Source: Myxococcus stipitatus (GTDB lineage Bacteria > Myxococcota > Myxococcia > Myxococcales > Myxococcaceae). Taken from it: a stretch of DNA of 64,000 nt. Within the stretch, counting starts at the first letter, position 1, and every line of letters begins with the position of its first letter. Under the pieces are notes generated by a model, which worked only from the letters and a program-made list of their open reading frames with translations, did no database searches and had not been told where the DNA came from. The translations under genes and the position numbers were made by a program. The stretch is taken from positions 388,524-452,523 of the forward strand of contig NZ_JAKCFI010000008.1 in assembly GCF_021412625.1 (NCBI RefSeq). Direction: 5' to 3'. Below are positions 25,466 through 34,459 of this stretch, one piece after another.

Positions 25466-25614
25466 GGGCAGGGAGGCATGCGGTCCCCGGGGACGTGGCC
25501 TCCCGCGCGTCCGTCCCCACGCCGCGCACTCGCCGCGACGAGACGTCGACGCCAACTTCGCGGGGCGTCCAGGCTCGCGGCCATGGCGGCCGGCCTCCAC
25601 GCGGGAGTCCCCTC

Positions 25615-25971
25615 ATGAGTGCATTGAAACTGGCGAAGGCGCTGGGCTGGCTGAGCATCGGCCTGGGACTGAGCGAGCTGATGGCGCCCGGCGCGCTGGC
25701 CCGCTTCCTGGGCATGCGCAAGGGCATCGGGCTGCTGCGCGCCTATGGCCTGCGGGAAATCGCGGCGGGCATCGGCATCCTCACGCGCGACAACCCCACG
25801 CCATGGGTCCGGGCGCGCGTGGCCGGAGACCTGCTGGACCTCGCCAGCCTGGGCCCCGCGCTGAAACAGAGCCGCCGCCAGGAGAACGTCCGCGGCGCCC
25901 TCGCCTTCGTGCTCGGCGCCACCGCGATGGATGCGTACTGCGCCCGGCGACTCGGTGAGCTACACGCCTGA
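25615..25971 (+). CDS. Small membrane protein of unknown function
   Basis: 118 residues, three or four hydrophobic helices: LGWLSIGLGLSELMAPGALARFLGM, LLRAYGLREIAAGIGIL, ALAFVLGATAMDAYCARRL. The pattern is that of small DUF4267-like or cyclase/dehydrase-associated membrane proteins. Start by GGGAG before the ATG; reading continues open upstream only through repeat DNA. The last 25 codons and the following 30 bp are duplicated immediately downstream (26031-26135), where the copy is out of coding context. Function not known. Confidence 0.6.
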   Translation: MSALKLAKALGWLSIGLGLSELMAPGALARFLGMRKGIGLLRAYGLREIAAGIGILTRDNPTPWVRARVAGDLLDLASLGPALKQSRRQENVRGALAFVLGATAMDAYCARRLGELHA

Positions 25972-26135
25972 GCCACATCGGCGCGCCCCTCGCGCGGAGG
26001 CACGCCAGGGTCCTCGCCAGCCACACATCGGCGGCGCCCTCGCCTTCGTGCTCGGCGCCACCGCCGTGGATGCGTGCCGCGCCCGGCGGCTCGGCGAACC
26101 GCGCCTGAGCCGCCCCGGGCGCGCCCCTCACGCGT
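25892..26135. repeat. Partial gene-end duplication, about 105 bp, period 139
   Basis: The block GGCGCCCTCGCCTTCGTGCT to the GCGCGCCCCTC after the stop occurs at 25894-25999 and again at 26033-26135, with about 85 percent identity by eye. The second copy ends inside the last codons of the convergent oxygenase gene. Confidence 0.75.
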
Positions 26136-27219
26136 AGGGGTTGTAGAACTTCGCGAACGTCGCGCGAGCGAACTCGCCAAACGTCATCCCCGGCTGGAAC
26201 GCGCCCACGCGCGTCTCCGCGGGGTCGGTCCCCTTCGGCGCGGCCATGGGCGCGTCGTTGTCCGGCTGCATGAAGACGGCGAACGTGGAGCGGGAGATGT
26301 TCCGGCTGGCGGGGTACGCCAGCGCCTGCACCGCGTGCGGCGTCGAGCGCAGCAGGCCGCCCGTGACGATTTGAGCGCTCTCGCCAATCTGGAACGCCAG
26401 GCAGTCGCGCGGGATGACCACCTTGCGCTCCTCGCCCGTGCGCGTGCGGACGTACAGGCCCGCCTCCGGGTCCGGCACGGCGATGTCCTGGCGCGAGGGC
26501 TGCTTCGCGCCCGGCTCCGCCTCGAAGTACATGGCGGGGCACAGCGCCGTGAGCGAGCCGTGGTCGCTGTGCCAGCCACACCACGAGTCGCGCGTGCGCG
26601 GCGTCGCGTCCTCGTTGATGGCGAAGTAGTAGAGCAGCCGCGCCTTGCACGCGCGCGACTCGCGGATGGTCCGCTCCAGCTCCGCCTCCGGTGCCAGCCG
26701 CTCGCCCAGCCTCGACTTAACGTACCGGTCGCACTGCGCCGCCACCAGCAGGCCCACGTCCACCATCTTCTGGCCCAACGCCATGAAGGCCGGCCGCAGC
26801 TGGGGGAAGTCCTCTCCCGGCCACACGTTGGGGTGGTAGTTCTCCGGGTACTTCTCCACCAGCGCCGCGTCCGGCTGCGGCACGTCGTACTGGGGATTGT
26901 TGTAGTAGGAGCCCTTGAACTCGTCGAACTGGCCGGGCTTGAGCAGCTCCTTGCCGTGGCTCCAGCCGAAGGAATAGCTGCTGCGCTCGTGGACGTAGCG
27001 GTCCTTCACCTCGTCGGGCAGGGCGGCGAACTGGAAGCCCAGGGGCAGCAGCCCGTTGCGCAGCTCCACCAGCCCGGGGATACCCCGGACCACGAGCAGA
27101 CCGATGCCGTCATGCCCGTACGCGCGCTCGATGTCCGCGGACAGGTCCGCGCCCTCGACCAGCTTCGCGTAATCGAGAACCACCACTGCGTCCTTCACTC
27201 CACCCACGTCGCTGCTCAT
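26128..27219 (-). CDS. 2-oxoglutarate/Fe(II) oxygenase, isopenicillin N synthase-like
   Basis: 363 residues. The DIOX-type N-terminal region (VVVLDYAKLVEGADLSADI, GIGLLVVRGIPGL) precedes the double-stranded beta helix. Iron site: H and D in GWHSDHGSLTAL and the distal H in LRSTPHAVQAL, followed by SRNISRSTFAVFMQP, where R and S would hold 2-oxoglutarate. Plant-like IPNS homologues of this type hydroxylate or desaturate small molecules. The start at 27219 has GAGG eight bases upstream. The substrate is unknown; no biosynthetic cluster is evident around it. The 3' end touches a duplicated DNA block. Confidence 0.85.
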   Translation of the reverse strand: MSSDVGGVKDAVVVLDYAKLVEGADLSADIERAYGHDGIGLLVVRGIPGLVELRNGLLPLGFQFAALPDEVKDRYVHERSSYSFGWSHGKELLKPGQFDEFKGSYYNNPQYDVPQPDAALVEKYPENYHPNVWPGEDFPQLRPAFMALGQKMVDVGLLVAAQCDRYVKSRLGERLAPEAELERTIRESRACKARLLYYFAINEDATPRTRDSWCGWHSDHGSLTALCPAMYFEAEPGAKQPSRQDIAVPDPEAGLYVRTRTGEERKVVIPRDCLAFQIGESAQIVTGGLLRSTPHAVQALAYPASRNISRSTFAVFMQPDNDAPMAAPKGTDPAETRVGAFQPGMTFGEFARATFAKFYNPYA

Positions 27220-27382
27220 CCCGAACGCCTCGTCTCTCCCTGGACCCGACGCCCGACGTACGGGGGAACACCGCGTGCTCACCAGGCGACCGGCGCGTGC
27301 GCCCAGGGGCGCCCAGCATAGCCGACTCCCCGGCCCACGCGACGCGTCAACACGGCCGCCCACCTCCCGTCGCCCAAAGCGC

Positions 27383-27406
27383 CGACACGTCGAGCGACAC
27401 GTCGAG
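27383..27406. repeat. Perfect tandem 12-mer CGACACGTCGAG x2
   Basis: Two exact head-to-tail copies lie in the gap between the oxygenase start and the lipase start. A direct-repeat operator is possible. Confidence 0.4.
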
Positions 27407-27515
27407 GGTCACCCCGACCCGGGCGTCCCGTGGCGGCCGCCCCCGTCCCGGCGCACGGCCGACGCCAGGCACATCGCATGCACCAGGGTACGGCGACCCC
27501 GAAAGGAACCCGCTC

Positions 27516-28472
27516 ATGGCCTCCACCCCCGCGCAGCTCGCCGTCACCCTCTCCGCCGTCTCGTACCTGGGGCAGTTCGACCCGAACTCGAAGCGCTACA
27601 CCTTGATGGACCAGGCGCTCGCGGCCACCCTCGACGGGGGCTGGCAGGTGGCGTGGGGTCCGGCGACGCAGGGCGAGGACCTGGTCTACGTCGCGGCCAA
27701 CACCGCCGGCCAGTACGCGGTGGTGGTGCGCGGCACGCTGTTCACCCGCATCGAGGACCTCATCCAGGACAAGGACATCGGCACGCAGGTGGCGCTGCCC
27801 TTCTCGGCGCCCTCGTTCCCCGGCGCCGCCATCTCCTCGGGCGCGGGGAAGGTGTGGAGCAACGTCGTCGCCATGGAGTCCAGCGTGGGCCCGGGCCAGG
27901 GCGCGCTGCTGCCCTTCCTCCAGGCCCTGCCCCAGGGCACGTCGCTGCTCGTCACCGGCCACAGCCTGGGGGGACAGGTGGCCACCGTGCTCGCGGCCTG
28001 GTTCCAGTCCACGCTCACGAACGTGACGGTGCAGCCCATCACCTTCGCCGCGCCCACCGCGGGCAACCCCGCCTTCGCCACGGCCTTCACGCAGGTGTTC
28101 CCCGACGCGGGGCGCTACTTCAACTCGCTCGACGTGGTGCCCCGGGCCTGGACGGCCGACGGGCTCACGTCCATCAAGGACCTGTACCCTGGCGGTCCCC
28201 AGTGCGGACCGCTGTGCAAGGCGGCCGTGGACTGGGCGCTCGACACGCTCGAGAAGAACGGGCTCACCTACCAGCAGCCGGGCGCCGGCACGCAGCTCAC
28301 CGGGCAGCTCTATTCCGTGGGCCTGCTGGGCGCCTTCGAGACCGAGGTCGACGACCAGCACCGCGCCCTCTACTACATGGACCTGCTCGGCATCCCGCTG
28401 TCCACCATCCAGAAGATCGACGACCAGTGGGCACCGCCTTCGTCGTCCGCGGCGGTGCGCGCGGCGGGCTGA
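27516..28472 (+). CDS. Class 3 lipase-like protein
   Basis: 318 residues. The nucleophile elbow LLVTGHSLGGQVATVLAAWF, preceded by YAVVVRGTLFTRIEDLIQD and followed by VQPITFAAPTAGNPAFA..VFPDAGRYFNSLDVVPRAW, is the lipase_3 fold: Ser in GHSLG, Asp in SLDVVP, and a late His (DDQHRALYYMDL) as triad. No signal peptide, so cytosolic or exported by a route not visible. Good AAAGGA ribosome site. Converges on the SDR gene with a hairpin between. Likely acts on acylglycerols or other esters. Confidence 0.88.
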   Translation: MASTPAQLAVTLSAVSYLGQFDPNSKRYTLMDQALAATLDGGWQVAWGPATQGEDLVYVAANTAGQYAVVVRGTLFTRIEDLIQDKDIGTQVALPFSAPSFPGAAISSGAGKVWSNVVAMESSVGPGQGALLPFLQALPQGTSLLVTGHSLGGQVATVLAAWFQSTLTNVTVQPITFAAPTAGNPAFATAFTQVFPDAGRYFNSLDVVPRAWTADGLTSIKDLYPGGPQCGPLCKAAVDWALDTLEKNGLTYQQPGAGTQLTGQLYSVGLLGAFETEVDDQHRALYYMDLLGIPLSTIQKIDDQWAPPSSSAAVRAAG

Positions 28473-28523
28473 CCCGGGCTCACGCGGAGGGCGGGCCAGG
28501 CGTTCGAGCAGCGCGTCCAGCGA

Positions 28524-28554
28524 GAGCGGGCCCGTCCTTGGGGCGGACCCGCTC
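28524..28554. terminator. Hairpin between convergent lipase and SDR genes
   Basis: GAGCGGG (28524-28530) pairs with CCCGCTC (28548-28554), and further GC pairs inside are interrupted. No T-tract. Position between two stops supports a shared terminator. Confidence 0.45.
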
Positions 28555-28571
28555 CGCCACCTCACCGCGGC

Positions 28572-29393
28572 TCAGATGAAGTAGTCGGGGAACAGCTCCG
28601 CGCCGGGGACGGACTGGTACTGGTCCAGGTCCGTGACGCCCTCGGCGCGCAGCACGTCCTCGTCGATGCAGAAGTTGCCGGTGAAGCTCCGGCTGGGCTT
28701 GGTGAGGATGGCGTAGGCGGCGTCCGCCATGATTTCGGGCTTGCGGCTGCCGCGAATCGTCTCGTCGCCGCCCAGCAGGTTCTGCACGGCGGCGGTGGCG
28801 ATGACGGTGCGAGGCCACAGCGCGTTGACGGCGATGCCCTCCGAGCGCAGCTCCTCCGCCATGCCCAACACGCACATGCTCATGCCGTACTTGGCCATGG
28901 TGTACGCGACGTGGGGTGCGAACCAGCGCGCCTCCATGTTGAGCGGCGGCGAGTTGTTGAGGATGTGCGGGTTGCTGGCCTTCTTGAGGTAGGGGAGGCA
29001 GGCCTGCGAGCACGCGAAGGTGCCGCGCGTGTTGATGCCGTGCATCAGGTCGAAGCGCTTCATCGGCGTGTCCTCGGTGCCGGTGAGGCTGATGGCGCTG
29101 GCGTTGTTCACCAGGATGTCGATGCCACCGAACTTCGCCACCGCTTGCGCGACGGCGTCGGCGATCTGCCGCTCGTCGCGGATGTCCACCATGCAGGGCA
29201 GCGCGCGGCCACCCGCCTTCTCGATTTCCTCCGCGGCCGTGTAGATGGTGCCCGGCAGCTTGGGGTGCGGCTCCGTCGTCTTCGCGGCGATGACGATGTT
29301 GGCGCCGTCGCGCGCGGCCCGGAGGGCGATCGCCTTGCCGATGCCTCGGCTGGCTCCGGTGATGAACAGCGTCTTCCCCTCGAGTGTCGTCAT
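28572..29393 (-). CDS. Short-chain dehydrogenase/reductase, HSDL2-like
   Basis: 273 residues. Cofactor loop TGASRGIGKAIALRAARDGAN, the NNASAI core, and catalytic YTMAKYGMSM (YxxxK), with a preceding Ser in NNSPPLNM. The wording AAKTTEPHPKLPGTIYTAAEEIEKAGG is characteristic of the HSDL2/peroxisomal-like group, which prefers NADP and acyl or fatty substrates. It ends RAEGVTDLDQYQSVPGAELFPDYFI, also group-typical. Predicted cytoplasmic oxidoreductase of lipid metabolism; exact substrate unknown. Confidence 0.9.
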   Translation of the reverse strand: MTTLEGKTLFITGASRGIGKAIALRAARDGANIVIAAKTTEPHPKLPGTIYTAAEEIEKAGGRALPCMVDIRDERQIADAVAQAVAKFGGIDILVNNASAISLTGTEDTPMKRFDLMHGINTRGTFACSQACLPYLKKASNPHILNNSPPLNMEARWFAPHVAYTMAKYGMSMCVLGMAEELRSEGIAVNALWPRTVIATAAVQNLLGGDETIRGSRKPEIMADAAYAILTKPSRSFTGNFCIDEDVLRAEGVTDLDQYQSVPGAELFPDYFI

Positions 29394-29519
29394 GGCACGC
29401 GTCTCCGTGGGTGGCACGTAAGGTCTGCTTAAGACTTCCCTGGGTATAGCGAGTCTCGCGCCCGAAGCCACGGGCAGACAGGGCCGGCCCTCCACTTCCA
29501 CCGGCCCGGAGGACTCGCG

Positions 29520-30530
29520 ATGAGCGACAAGCACGACACGGCGCCCACGGGGATGACACGCCGGAGGGTGTTGCGCGGCATGGGACTGACGCTGGCGGCG
29601 ATTCCGTTGATCCAGGTCGTCGCCTGTGGCGGCGAGGACGACCCCACCCCGCCCGGGACGGGTGACTCCGGCACCGGAGAGGCGGACGCGAGCACGGACT
29701 CCGGCACCGCGGCCAGCGCGTGGGCCACGGGTGGCACCGCCGTCATGTCCGGCGACTACGTGGACCCCTTCACGGCGGGCCTGGGCGAGACGTGCACGCT
29801 GACGTGCGCGGCGACGCTGGGGCCCTGCTATGCCCAGACACTGGTGCGCAAGGACATCAGCGAGGGCCACGACGGGCTGCCGGTGCGCCTGGCCTTCCTC
29901 GTGGTGAACGAGAAGTGCGAGCCGGTGCCTGGCGCCTCCATCGACATCTGGCACGCCGCGCCGGAGGGGCTCTACTCGGGTGAGGACGCCAGCACGTTCT
30001 GCACCGCGGACGACCCGTCCGCCACCTCCGCGCGGTGGTTCCGAGGCGTGCAGGTGACGGACGCCCACGGTCGCGCGGATTTCGACACGTGCTTCCCCGG
30101 TTGGTACAGCAGCCGCACCGTCCACATCCACTTCACCATCCGCATCGGCGAGGCGGAGCACGTGACGTCGCAGCTGTTCTTCGACGACGCGCTCAACGAC
30201 GAAATCATCGACCACGAACCGCTGTACAACACGCGCGGCCCGCGCGACACGACCAACGCGAACGACAACGTCGTGTCCGCGGAGTCCGTGGGCAACTACC
30301 TCTTCCAGACCGCGCGACAGGCGGACGGCGCGATGCTGGCGTGGAAGACGCTCGTCATCCGCTCCTCGCTGGACGCCGCGCAGTGCCAGATTCCGGGCGG
30401 CGGCGGGGGCGGCGGTGGACCTCCGCCGGGCGATGGCGGCATGGGTCCTCCGCCGGGTGACGGTGGCATGGGCCCGCCGCCGGGCTGGGACGGCGGCCTG
30501 CCCCCGCTCCCGCCCGACTCGGGGACCTGA
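29520..30530 (+). CDS. Intradiol dioxygenase-like Tat lipoprotein
   Basis: 336 residues. A twin-arginine signal TRRRVLRGMGLTLAAIPLIQVVAC ends in a lipobox, so folding precedes export. An Asp/Gly/Ser linker leads to the intradiol dioxygenase core: GPCYAQTLVRKDI (first Tyr), VPGASIDIWHAAPEGLYSG, then WYSSRTVHIHF, which gives the second Tyr and the two His iron ligands. The C-terminal 45 residues are Gly/Pro-rich with PPPGDGGMG repeats. Such secreted proteins open aromatic diols such as catechols outside the cell. Exact substrate unknown. RBS GGAGG. Confidence 0.85.
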   Translation: MSDKHDTAPTGMTRRRVLRGMGLTLAAIPLIQVVACGGEDDPTPPGTGDSGTGEADASTDSGTAASAWATGGTAVMSGDYVDPFTAGLGETCTLTCAATLGPCYAQTLVRKDISEGHDGLPVRLAFLVVNEKCEPVPGASIDIWHAAPEGLYSGEDASTFCTADDPSATSARWFRGVQVTDAHGRADFDTCFPGWYSSRTVHIHFTIRIGEAEHVTSQLFFDDALNDEIIDHEPLYNTRGPRDTTNANDNVVSAESVGNYLFQTARQADGAMLAWKTLVIRSSLDAAQCQIPGGGGGGGGPPPGDGGMGPPPGDGGMGPPPGWDGGLPPLPPDSGT

Positions 30531-30547
30531 GCGCGCACCGGGGCGCG

Positions 30548-31432
30548 TCAGCGGCGCTTCGCGCGCTCCAGCTCCTCCACCAGCAGCTCCGACACCCTGC
30601 GCACGCGCGGGATGTCCAGGGCGGACTTCGCGCAGACGAGGTGGAGCTGACTCCAAGCGTGGGGCCCCAGGTCCATGTCCAGGGGCACCAGGTCGCGAGG
30701 CCGGAGGAAGCGATGCGGGACGTGGGCCAACACCATCGCGCCCAGGCCCGCCTCCGCCGCCGCGAGCATCACCAGGAAGTTGTCCGCGGTGAAAGCCGGG
30801 GAGAAGCCCGGGATGAGGGCCTCCAGTTGAGGGTTGGGCGGCAGCGCCTCGTAGGGCGGAGCCCACGCCACCCACGGCAGCTGCTGGAGCGTCGGGCGGC
30901 GCGGCAGCTTCTCCTTCAGCGTCTTGGAGACGAACACCGTGTTGCGCACGTCCAGCGTGTAGACGAGCTTCAGGTCCTCCTGGGCGGGGGCGCGCAGGCG
31001 CAGCGCGAGGTCGGCCTCGCCGCGCCCCAGGTCCACGTAGGCGACGGAGGACTGCACCTCCAGCCGCAGCCCCGGGTGCTTGCGCGCCACGTGCGCGGCG
31101 AAGGGCGCCAGGAAGTCGAAGCTCACGAAGGGGCTCGCCGTCACGCGCACCACGCCCTTCGGAGACGTGTCCGTGGACTCGGCCGCGCGCTGCAGCTCCC
31201 CCGCCCACTCCGCCATCTTCCGAGCGGGCTGGAGCAGCCGCTCTCCCGCCGCGGTGAGCGCCGCGCCCTCCACCCCGCGCCGGAACAGCTTCGCGCCCAC
31301 GCCGTACTCCAGCGCGGCCAGCCGCCGACTCACCGTGGGCTGGCCGATGCGCAGCCGCCGCGCCGCGCCGCTGAAGCTGCCCGTCTCCGCGATGGCCAGG
31401 AACAGCCGCGCGTCATCCCAGGAGATATCCAT
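30548..31432 (-). CDS. LysR-family regulator
   Basis: 294 residues. Helix-turn-helix DDARLFLAIAETGSFSGAARRLRIGQPTVSRRLAALEYGVGAKLF, then a periplasmic-binding-like effector domain with GVVRVTASPFVSFDFLAPF and NFLVMLAAAEAGLGAMVL. It is divergent from the metallo-hydrolase gene with only 65 bp between starts, the standard setting for LysR control of the neighbour. An inverted repeat in that gap is the likely site. Effector unknown. Confidence 0.92.
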   Translation of the reverse strand: MDISWDDARLFLAIAETGSFSGAARRLRIGQPTVSRRLAALEYGVGAKLFRRGVEGAALTAAGERLLQPARKMAEWAGELQRAAESTDTSPKGVVRVTASPFVSFDFLAPFAAHVARKHPGLRLEVQSSVAYVDLGRGEADLALRLRAPAQEDLKLVYTLDVRNTVFVSKTLKEKLPRRPTLQQLPWVAWAPPYEALPPNPQLEALIPGFSPAFTADNFLVMLAAAEAGLGAMVLAHVPHRFLRPRDLVPLDMDLGPHAWSQLHLVCAKSALDIPRVRRVSELLVEELERAKRR

Positions 31433-31438
31433 GAATGG

Positions 31439-31462
31439 ATGGCATCATACCTGAATCGCCAT
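31439..31462. promoter_or_regulatory. Candidate LysR site ATGGC-N14-GCCAT
   Basis: A perfect 5-bp dyad sits in the 65-bp gap between the divergent lysR and metallo-hydrolase starts, in locally AT-rich DNA. It is longer in the middle than the usual T-N11-A box, so only a candidate. Confidence 0.4.
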
Positions 31463-31497
31463 TTTCCATGCAGGGATGCATCGCTATCTTGGGGACC

Positions 31498-32478
31498 ATG
31501 AACGCCAAGCGCATCGCCTTCGCCGTCGCCGCCCTCGTCGGCCTCCTCGTCACCGCCGTTGGCGTGGTCGCCGTCCTCGCGCTCACCGGAGCACTCGACA
31601 CGGCCACCACGTCCCACCCCGTGCAGCGCTCGTCGCTGGGAGTGGCGCGCCCGTCGAACGACCTGCTCGCGCTGCTGGACCAGCCCGGCCCCGTGGAGCT
31701 GGAGACGGTGGCCTCCGCGGACTGGGCCGTGGAGCGCAGCGGCCTCATCAACCTGAAGCACCCCACCGCGAAGTCCTCGGGGCTGGTGGACGGCGACGAG
31801 CCCATCCAGGTCTTCTTCCACGCCCTGCGCCACCCGACGAAGGGGCTCTACATCGTCGACACCGGCATCGAGGTCGCGCTGCGCGACGCGCCGGAGAAGT
31901 CCGCCATCCAGGGCATCGTCGCCAGCGCCCTGCACCTGGAGAAGCTGAAGGCGCACCAGCCGCTGGGGGAGTGGCTGGCGAAGCAGCCGGGGCCGCTGGC
32001 GGGCGTGTTCCTCACCCACCTGCACCTGGACCACGTCACCGGCATGGCGGACGTGCCCGCGAACACGCCCGTGTACACCGGCCCGGGAGAGGCGGCCGCC
32101 GCGTCACCCCTCAACCTGCTGGTGAAGCCCAACACGGACCGCGCGCTGGCGGGCAAGGCCCCCATCTCCGAGTGGGCCTACACCCACGAGAACCAGGGGC
32201 TCTTCGAGGGCGCGGTGGACGTCTTCGGCGACGGCTCCGTCTGGGCGCTCTGGGTGCCGGGCCACACGCCGGGCAGCACCGCGTACCTCGTGCGCTCCAC
32301 GAAGGGCCCCGTGCTGCTGACGGGTGACGCCAGCCACACGCGCTGGGGCTGGGAGCACGACGTGGAGCCCGGCACCTTCACGCAGGACGCCCCGCGCGGG
32401 GTGGGCAGCTTCAAGAAGCTGCGCGACTTCGCCGCCGCGCACCCGAACGTCGACGTGCGGCTGGGACACCAGCACTGA
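31498..32478 (+). CDS. Membrane-anchored metallo-beta-lactamase-fold hydrolase
   Basis: 326 residues. N-terminal membrane helix IAFAVAALVGLLVTAVGVVAVLAL anchors a periplasmic domain. Zinc ligands: HLHLDH (context GVFLTHLHLDHVTG), H in VPGHTPGS, D in LLTGDASH, and the terminal GHQH. This is the lactonase/glyoxalase-like branch. N-acyl-homoserine lactonase or other ester activity is possible; nothing decides. Regulated probably by the divergent LysR. The ATG at 31498 begins the membrane segment. Confidence 0.85.
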   Translation: MNAKRIAFAVAALVGLLVTAVGVVAVLALTGALDTATTSHPVQRSSLGVARPSNDLLALLDQPGPVELETVASADWAVERSGLINLKHPTAKSSGLVDGDEPIQVFFHALRHPTKGLYIVDTGIEVALRDAPEKSAIQGIVASALHLEKLKAHQPLGEWLAKQPGPLAGVFLTHLHLDHVTGMADVPANTPVYTGPGEAAAASPLNLLVKPNTDRALAGKAPISEWAYTHENQGLFEGAVDVFGDGSVWALWVPGHTPGSTAYLVRSTKGPVLLTGDASHTRWGWEHDVEPGTFTQDAPRGVGSFKKLRDFAAAHPNVDVRLGHQH

Positions 32479-32511
32479 CGCGCCGGCGCGCGGCGGACGG
32501 GGCGCTCGGCG

Positions 32512-33522
32512 CTACGGTCCGTCGAGCGCGTGCTGCTTGAAGAAGTCCCACATGAACGTGGTCGCGTCCGGGCCGGAGGGGTCGGCGAAGGGATAGCTGG
32601 CATCACCGCCCGGCCACGCGTGGTCCATGCCCTGAATCTCGTACTTCTGCGCCACCAGCTCGCCGCCGTACACGTAGTCCTTCACCGTGTACGCGCGCCC
32701 GCCCGGCACGCGCAGCGTCCGCGTGGCCGTGGGCACGGAGCCCACGCTGTCGTTGGCCACGCCGTCGTCGCCGTAGTCGCTCGCCTGCAGGAACTGCTTC
32801 ACTGCCTGCTCGCCGTTGATGGGGTTGACGACGCTGTCCTCGGTGCCATGCACGACGAGCACCGGCACGGTGCGGCGCGGACGCCCCGAGCAGACCCACG
32901 CGTCACGCCCCCGGTCATCCGGCGAGTAGATGCTGCCGAAGAGCATGGCGAAGGCGGTACCGGAGACGGTGGTGGCCGCCTTGTACATGGCGCCCGCGCC
33001 AATCATGCCGGCGGCGAACACGTCCGAGTAGCAGGCCATCAGCGTGCCCGTCAGCACCGCGCCCGCGGACACCCCGCCCAGGTAGACGCGGCGCGCGTCC
33101 ACGGCGTAGTGCTGCTTCACCATCTCCACCATGCCCGCGACGAGCGCCGGCTCGCCGGTGCCGCGCTCCTGGTTGCCGCCGAGCATGAAGTTCCAGCACT
33201 GCGTCGGGTTCGCGAACGTGGCCTGGTTCGGATACAGCACGAGGAAGCGCTCGGCGTCCGCCTTCGCGTTGAGCCGCGTCAGCCCCGCGAACTGGTCCGG
33301 GTTCTGGAGACAGCCGTGGAGGGCGACGACGAGGGGGAGCGGCGTGCCGGGTTGGTATCCGTCCGGTACCCAGAGCTGGAAGCCGCGCGCACCCGAAGTG
33401 CTCACATAGTTGCCACGGACCCATGACCCGGCGTAGGCCGGGGCTCCCGTGGAGAGGGCCAGCAACAGCGTGAGTCCCAACAGCGACCGCACCACCGCGT
33501 CACCACGTCGAAGCCTCGACAT
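32512..33522 (-). CDS. Secreted PHB-depolymerase-like esterase
   Basis: 336 residues. Signal peptide VVRSLLGLTLLLALSTGAPAYA. Core: VVALHGCLQNPDQFAG (oxyanion), VYLGGVSAGAVLTGTLMACYSDVFAAG (Ser elbow GVSAG), VLVVHGTEDSVVNP (Asp), and QGMDHAWPGGD (His). This is the LpqC/PHB depolymerase family, which includes feruloyl and acetylxylan esterases. Cysteine pairs fit export. A secreted scavenging enzyme suits a predatory, polymer-degrading lifestyle (inference). Confidence 0.88.
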   Translation of the reverse strand: MSRLRRGDAVVRSLLGLTLLLALSTGAPAYAGSWVRGNYVSTSGARGFQLWVPDGYQPGTPLPLVVALHGCLQNPDQFAGLTRLNAKADAERFLVLYPNQATFANPTQCWNFMLGGNQERGTGEPALVAGMVEMVKQHYAVDARRVYLGGVSAGAVLTGTLMACYSDVFAAGMIGAGAMYKAATTVSGTAFAMLFGSIYSPDDRGRDAWVCSGRPRRTVPVLVVHGTEDSVVNPINGEQAVKQFLQASDYGDDGVANDSVGSVPTATRTLRVPGGRAYTVKDYVYGGELVAQKYEIQGMDHAWPGGDASYPFADPSGPDATTFMWDFFKQHALDGP

Positions 33523-33562
33523 CGTCCTGCCTCCTGGGTTGTGGAGCGCGAAGCCGCGCGGC

Positions 33563-34378
33563 TCAGCGGGCGTGGCGGGAGCCAGGGACGGCGCGGTCGA
33601 CCTCGCGGAGGAAGGCCTCCACGGCGTCGGTGAGCGGGCCGGGCTGGTCCAGCGGCGCGGCGTGGCCGGAGTCCTCCAGCACCTGGAGCCGGGCGGAGGG
33701 CAGCAGGTCCACGTAGGCCTGCTTGGCGGAGCGCGGCGTGTAGTCCCGCTCCGAGTGCAGCACCAGCACGGGACAGGTGATGTCCTTCAACCGGGGCATG
33801 ACGCTCCACCCCAGCAGGCCGCGCGTCGCGCGCAGGTAGGCGTCCGGGTCGTTGGCGCCGAACGTGGCGATGGCCCGGCGCCGCAGCCCCTCCTGCTCCG
33901 GCTTGGGGAACAGGCGCGGCGCGAGGACGTTGGCCAGCGCCTTGGGTCCCAGCAGGCGCAGCAGCAACAGGCGGGTGGCGAAGTCGAACTTGCGGCGCAG
34001 CGTGCGGGCCACCAGCTCCGGACCGCTGTTCACGATGACGAGGCTGCGCACCAGGTCCGGCCGGTCCACCGCGAGCTGGAAGCCCATCATCCCGCCCATC
34101 GACAGCCCCACCACGTGGACCGCCCCCAGCTTCAACGCGTCACACAACGCCGCGATGTCCCGGGCGAACAGCGGCACCCCATACGCCCCTGGAGGGCGGC
34201 CGCTCTTCCCATGACCCCGCGCGTCCGGCGCGATGACGCGCCACCCCCTCGACAGGCGGGGGGCCACCAGCTCCCAGTCCACCCCGCAGGACCCCAGCCC
34301 ATGGAGCAGCAAGACTGGAATGCCTTGGCCTCCCTCTTCGTAGTGGAGGGAGAACCCCTCGAGCTGGAGCGTGGACAT
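33563..34378 (-). CDS. Alpha/beta hydrolase
   Basis: 271 residues. LLLHGLGSCGVDWELV (oxyanion HG), Ser elbow VVGLSMGGMMGFQLA, Asp in VLVLHSERDYTP, His in EDSGHAAPLDQP. Small cytoplasmic hydrolase resembling 3-oxoadipate enol-lactonase or peroxidase-like esterases. Divergent from a tetR gene 81 bp away, with the palindrome CGAACGTTCG in between, so TetR probably represses it. Confidence 0.88.
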   Translation of the reverse strand: MSTLQLEGFSLHYEEGGQGIPVLLLHGLGSCGVDWELVAPRLSRGWRVIAPDARGHGKSGRPPGAYGVPLFARDIAALCDALKLGAVHVVGLSMGGMMGFQLAVDRPDLVRSLVIVNSGPELVARTLRRKFDFATRLLLLRLLGPKALANVLAPRLFPKPEQEGLRRRAIATFGANDPDAYLRATRGLLGWSVMPRLKDITCPVLVLHSERDYTPRSAKQAYVDLLPSARLQVLEDSGHAAPLDQPGPLTDAVEAFLREVDRAVPGSRHAR

Positions 34379-34434
34379 GCTCGGACTCCCGCCAGGTCGG
34401 CCGCCATTTCGTGACGTCCCCCACCCTATCTGAA

Positions 34435-34444
34435 CGAACGTTCG
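34435..34444. promoter_or_regulatory. TetR-type operator CGAACGTTCG
   Basis: A perfect 10-bp palindrome in GAACGAACGTTCGAT lies 15 bp before the tetR start and 57 bp before the divergent hydrolase. This is the classic half-site of many TetR/AcrR operators, so both genes are likely controlled by it. Confidence 0.7.
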
Positions 34445-34459
34445 ATAAGCAAGACAGAC

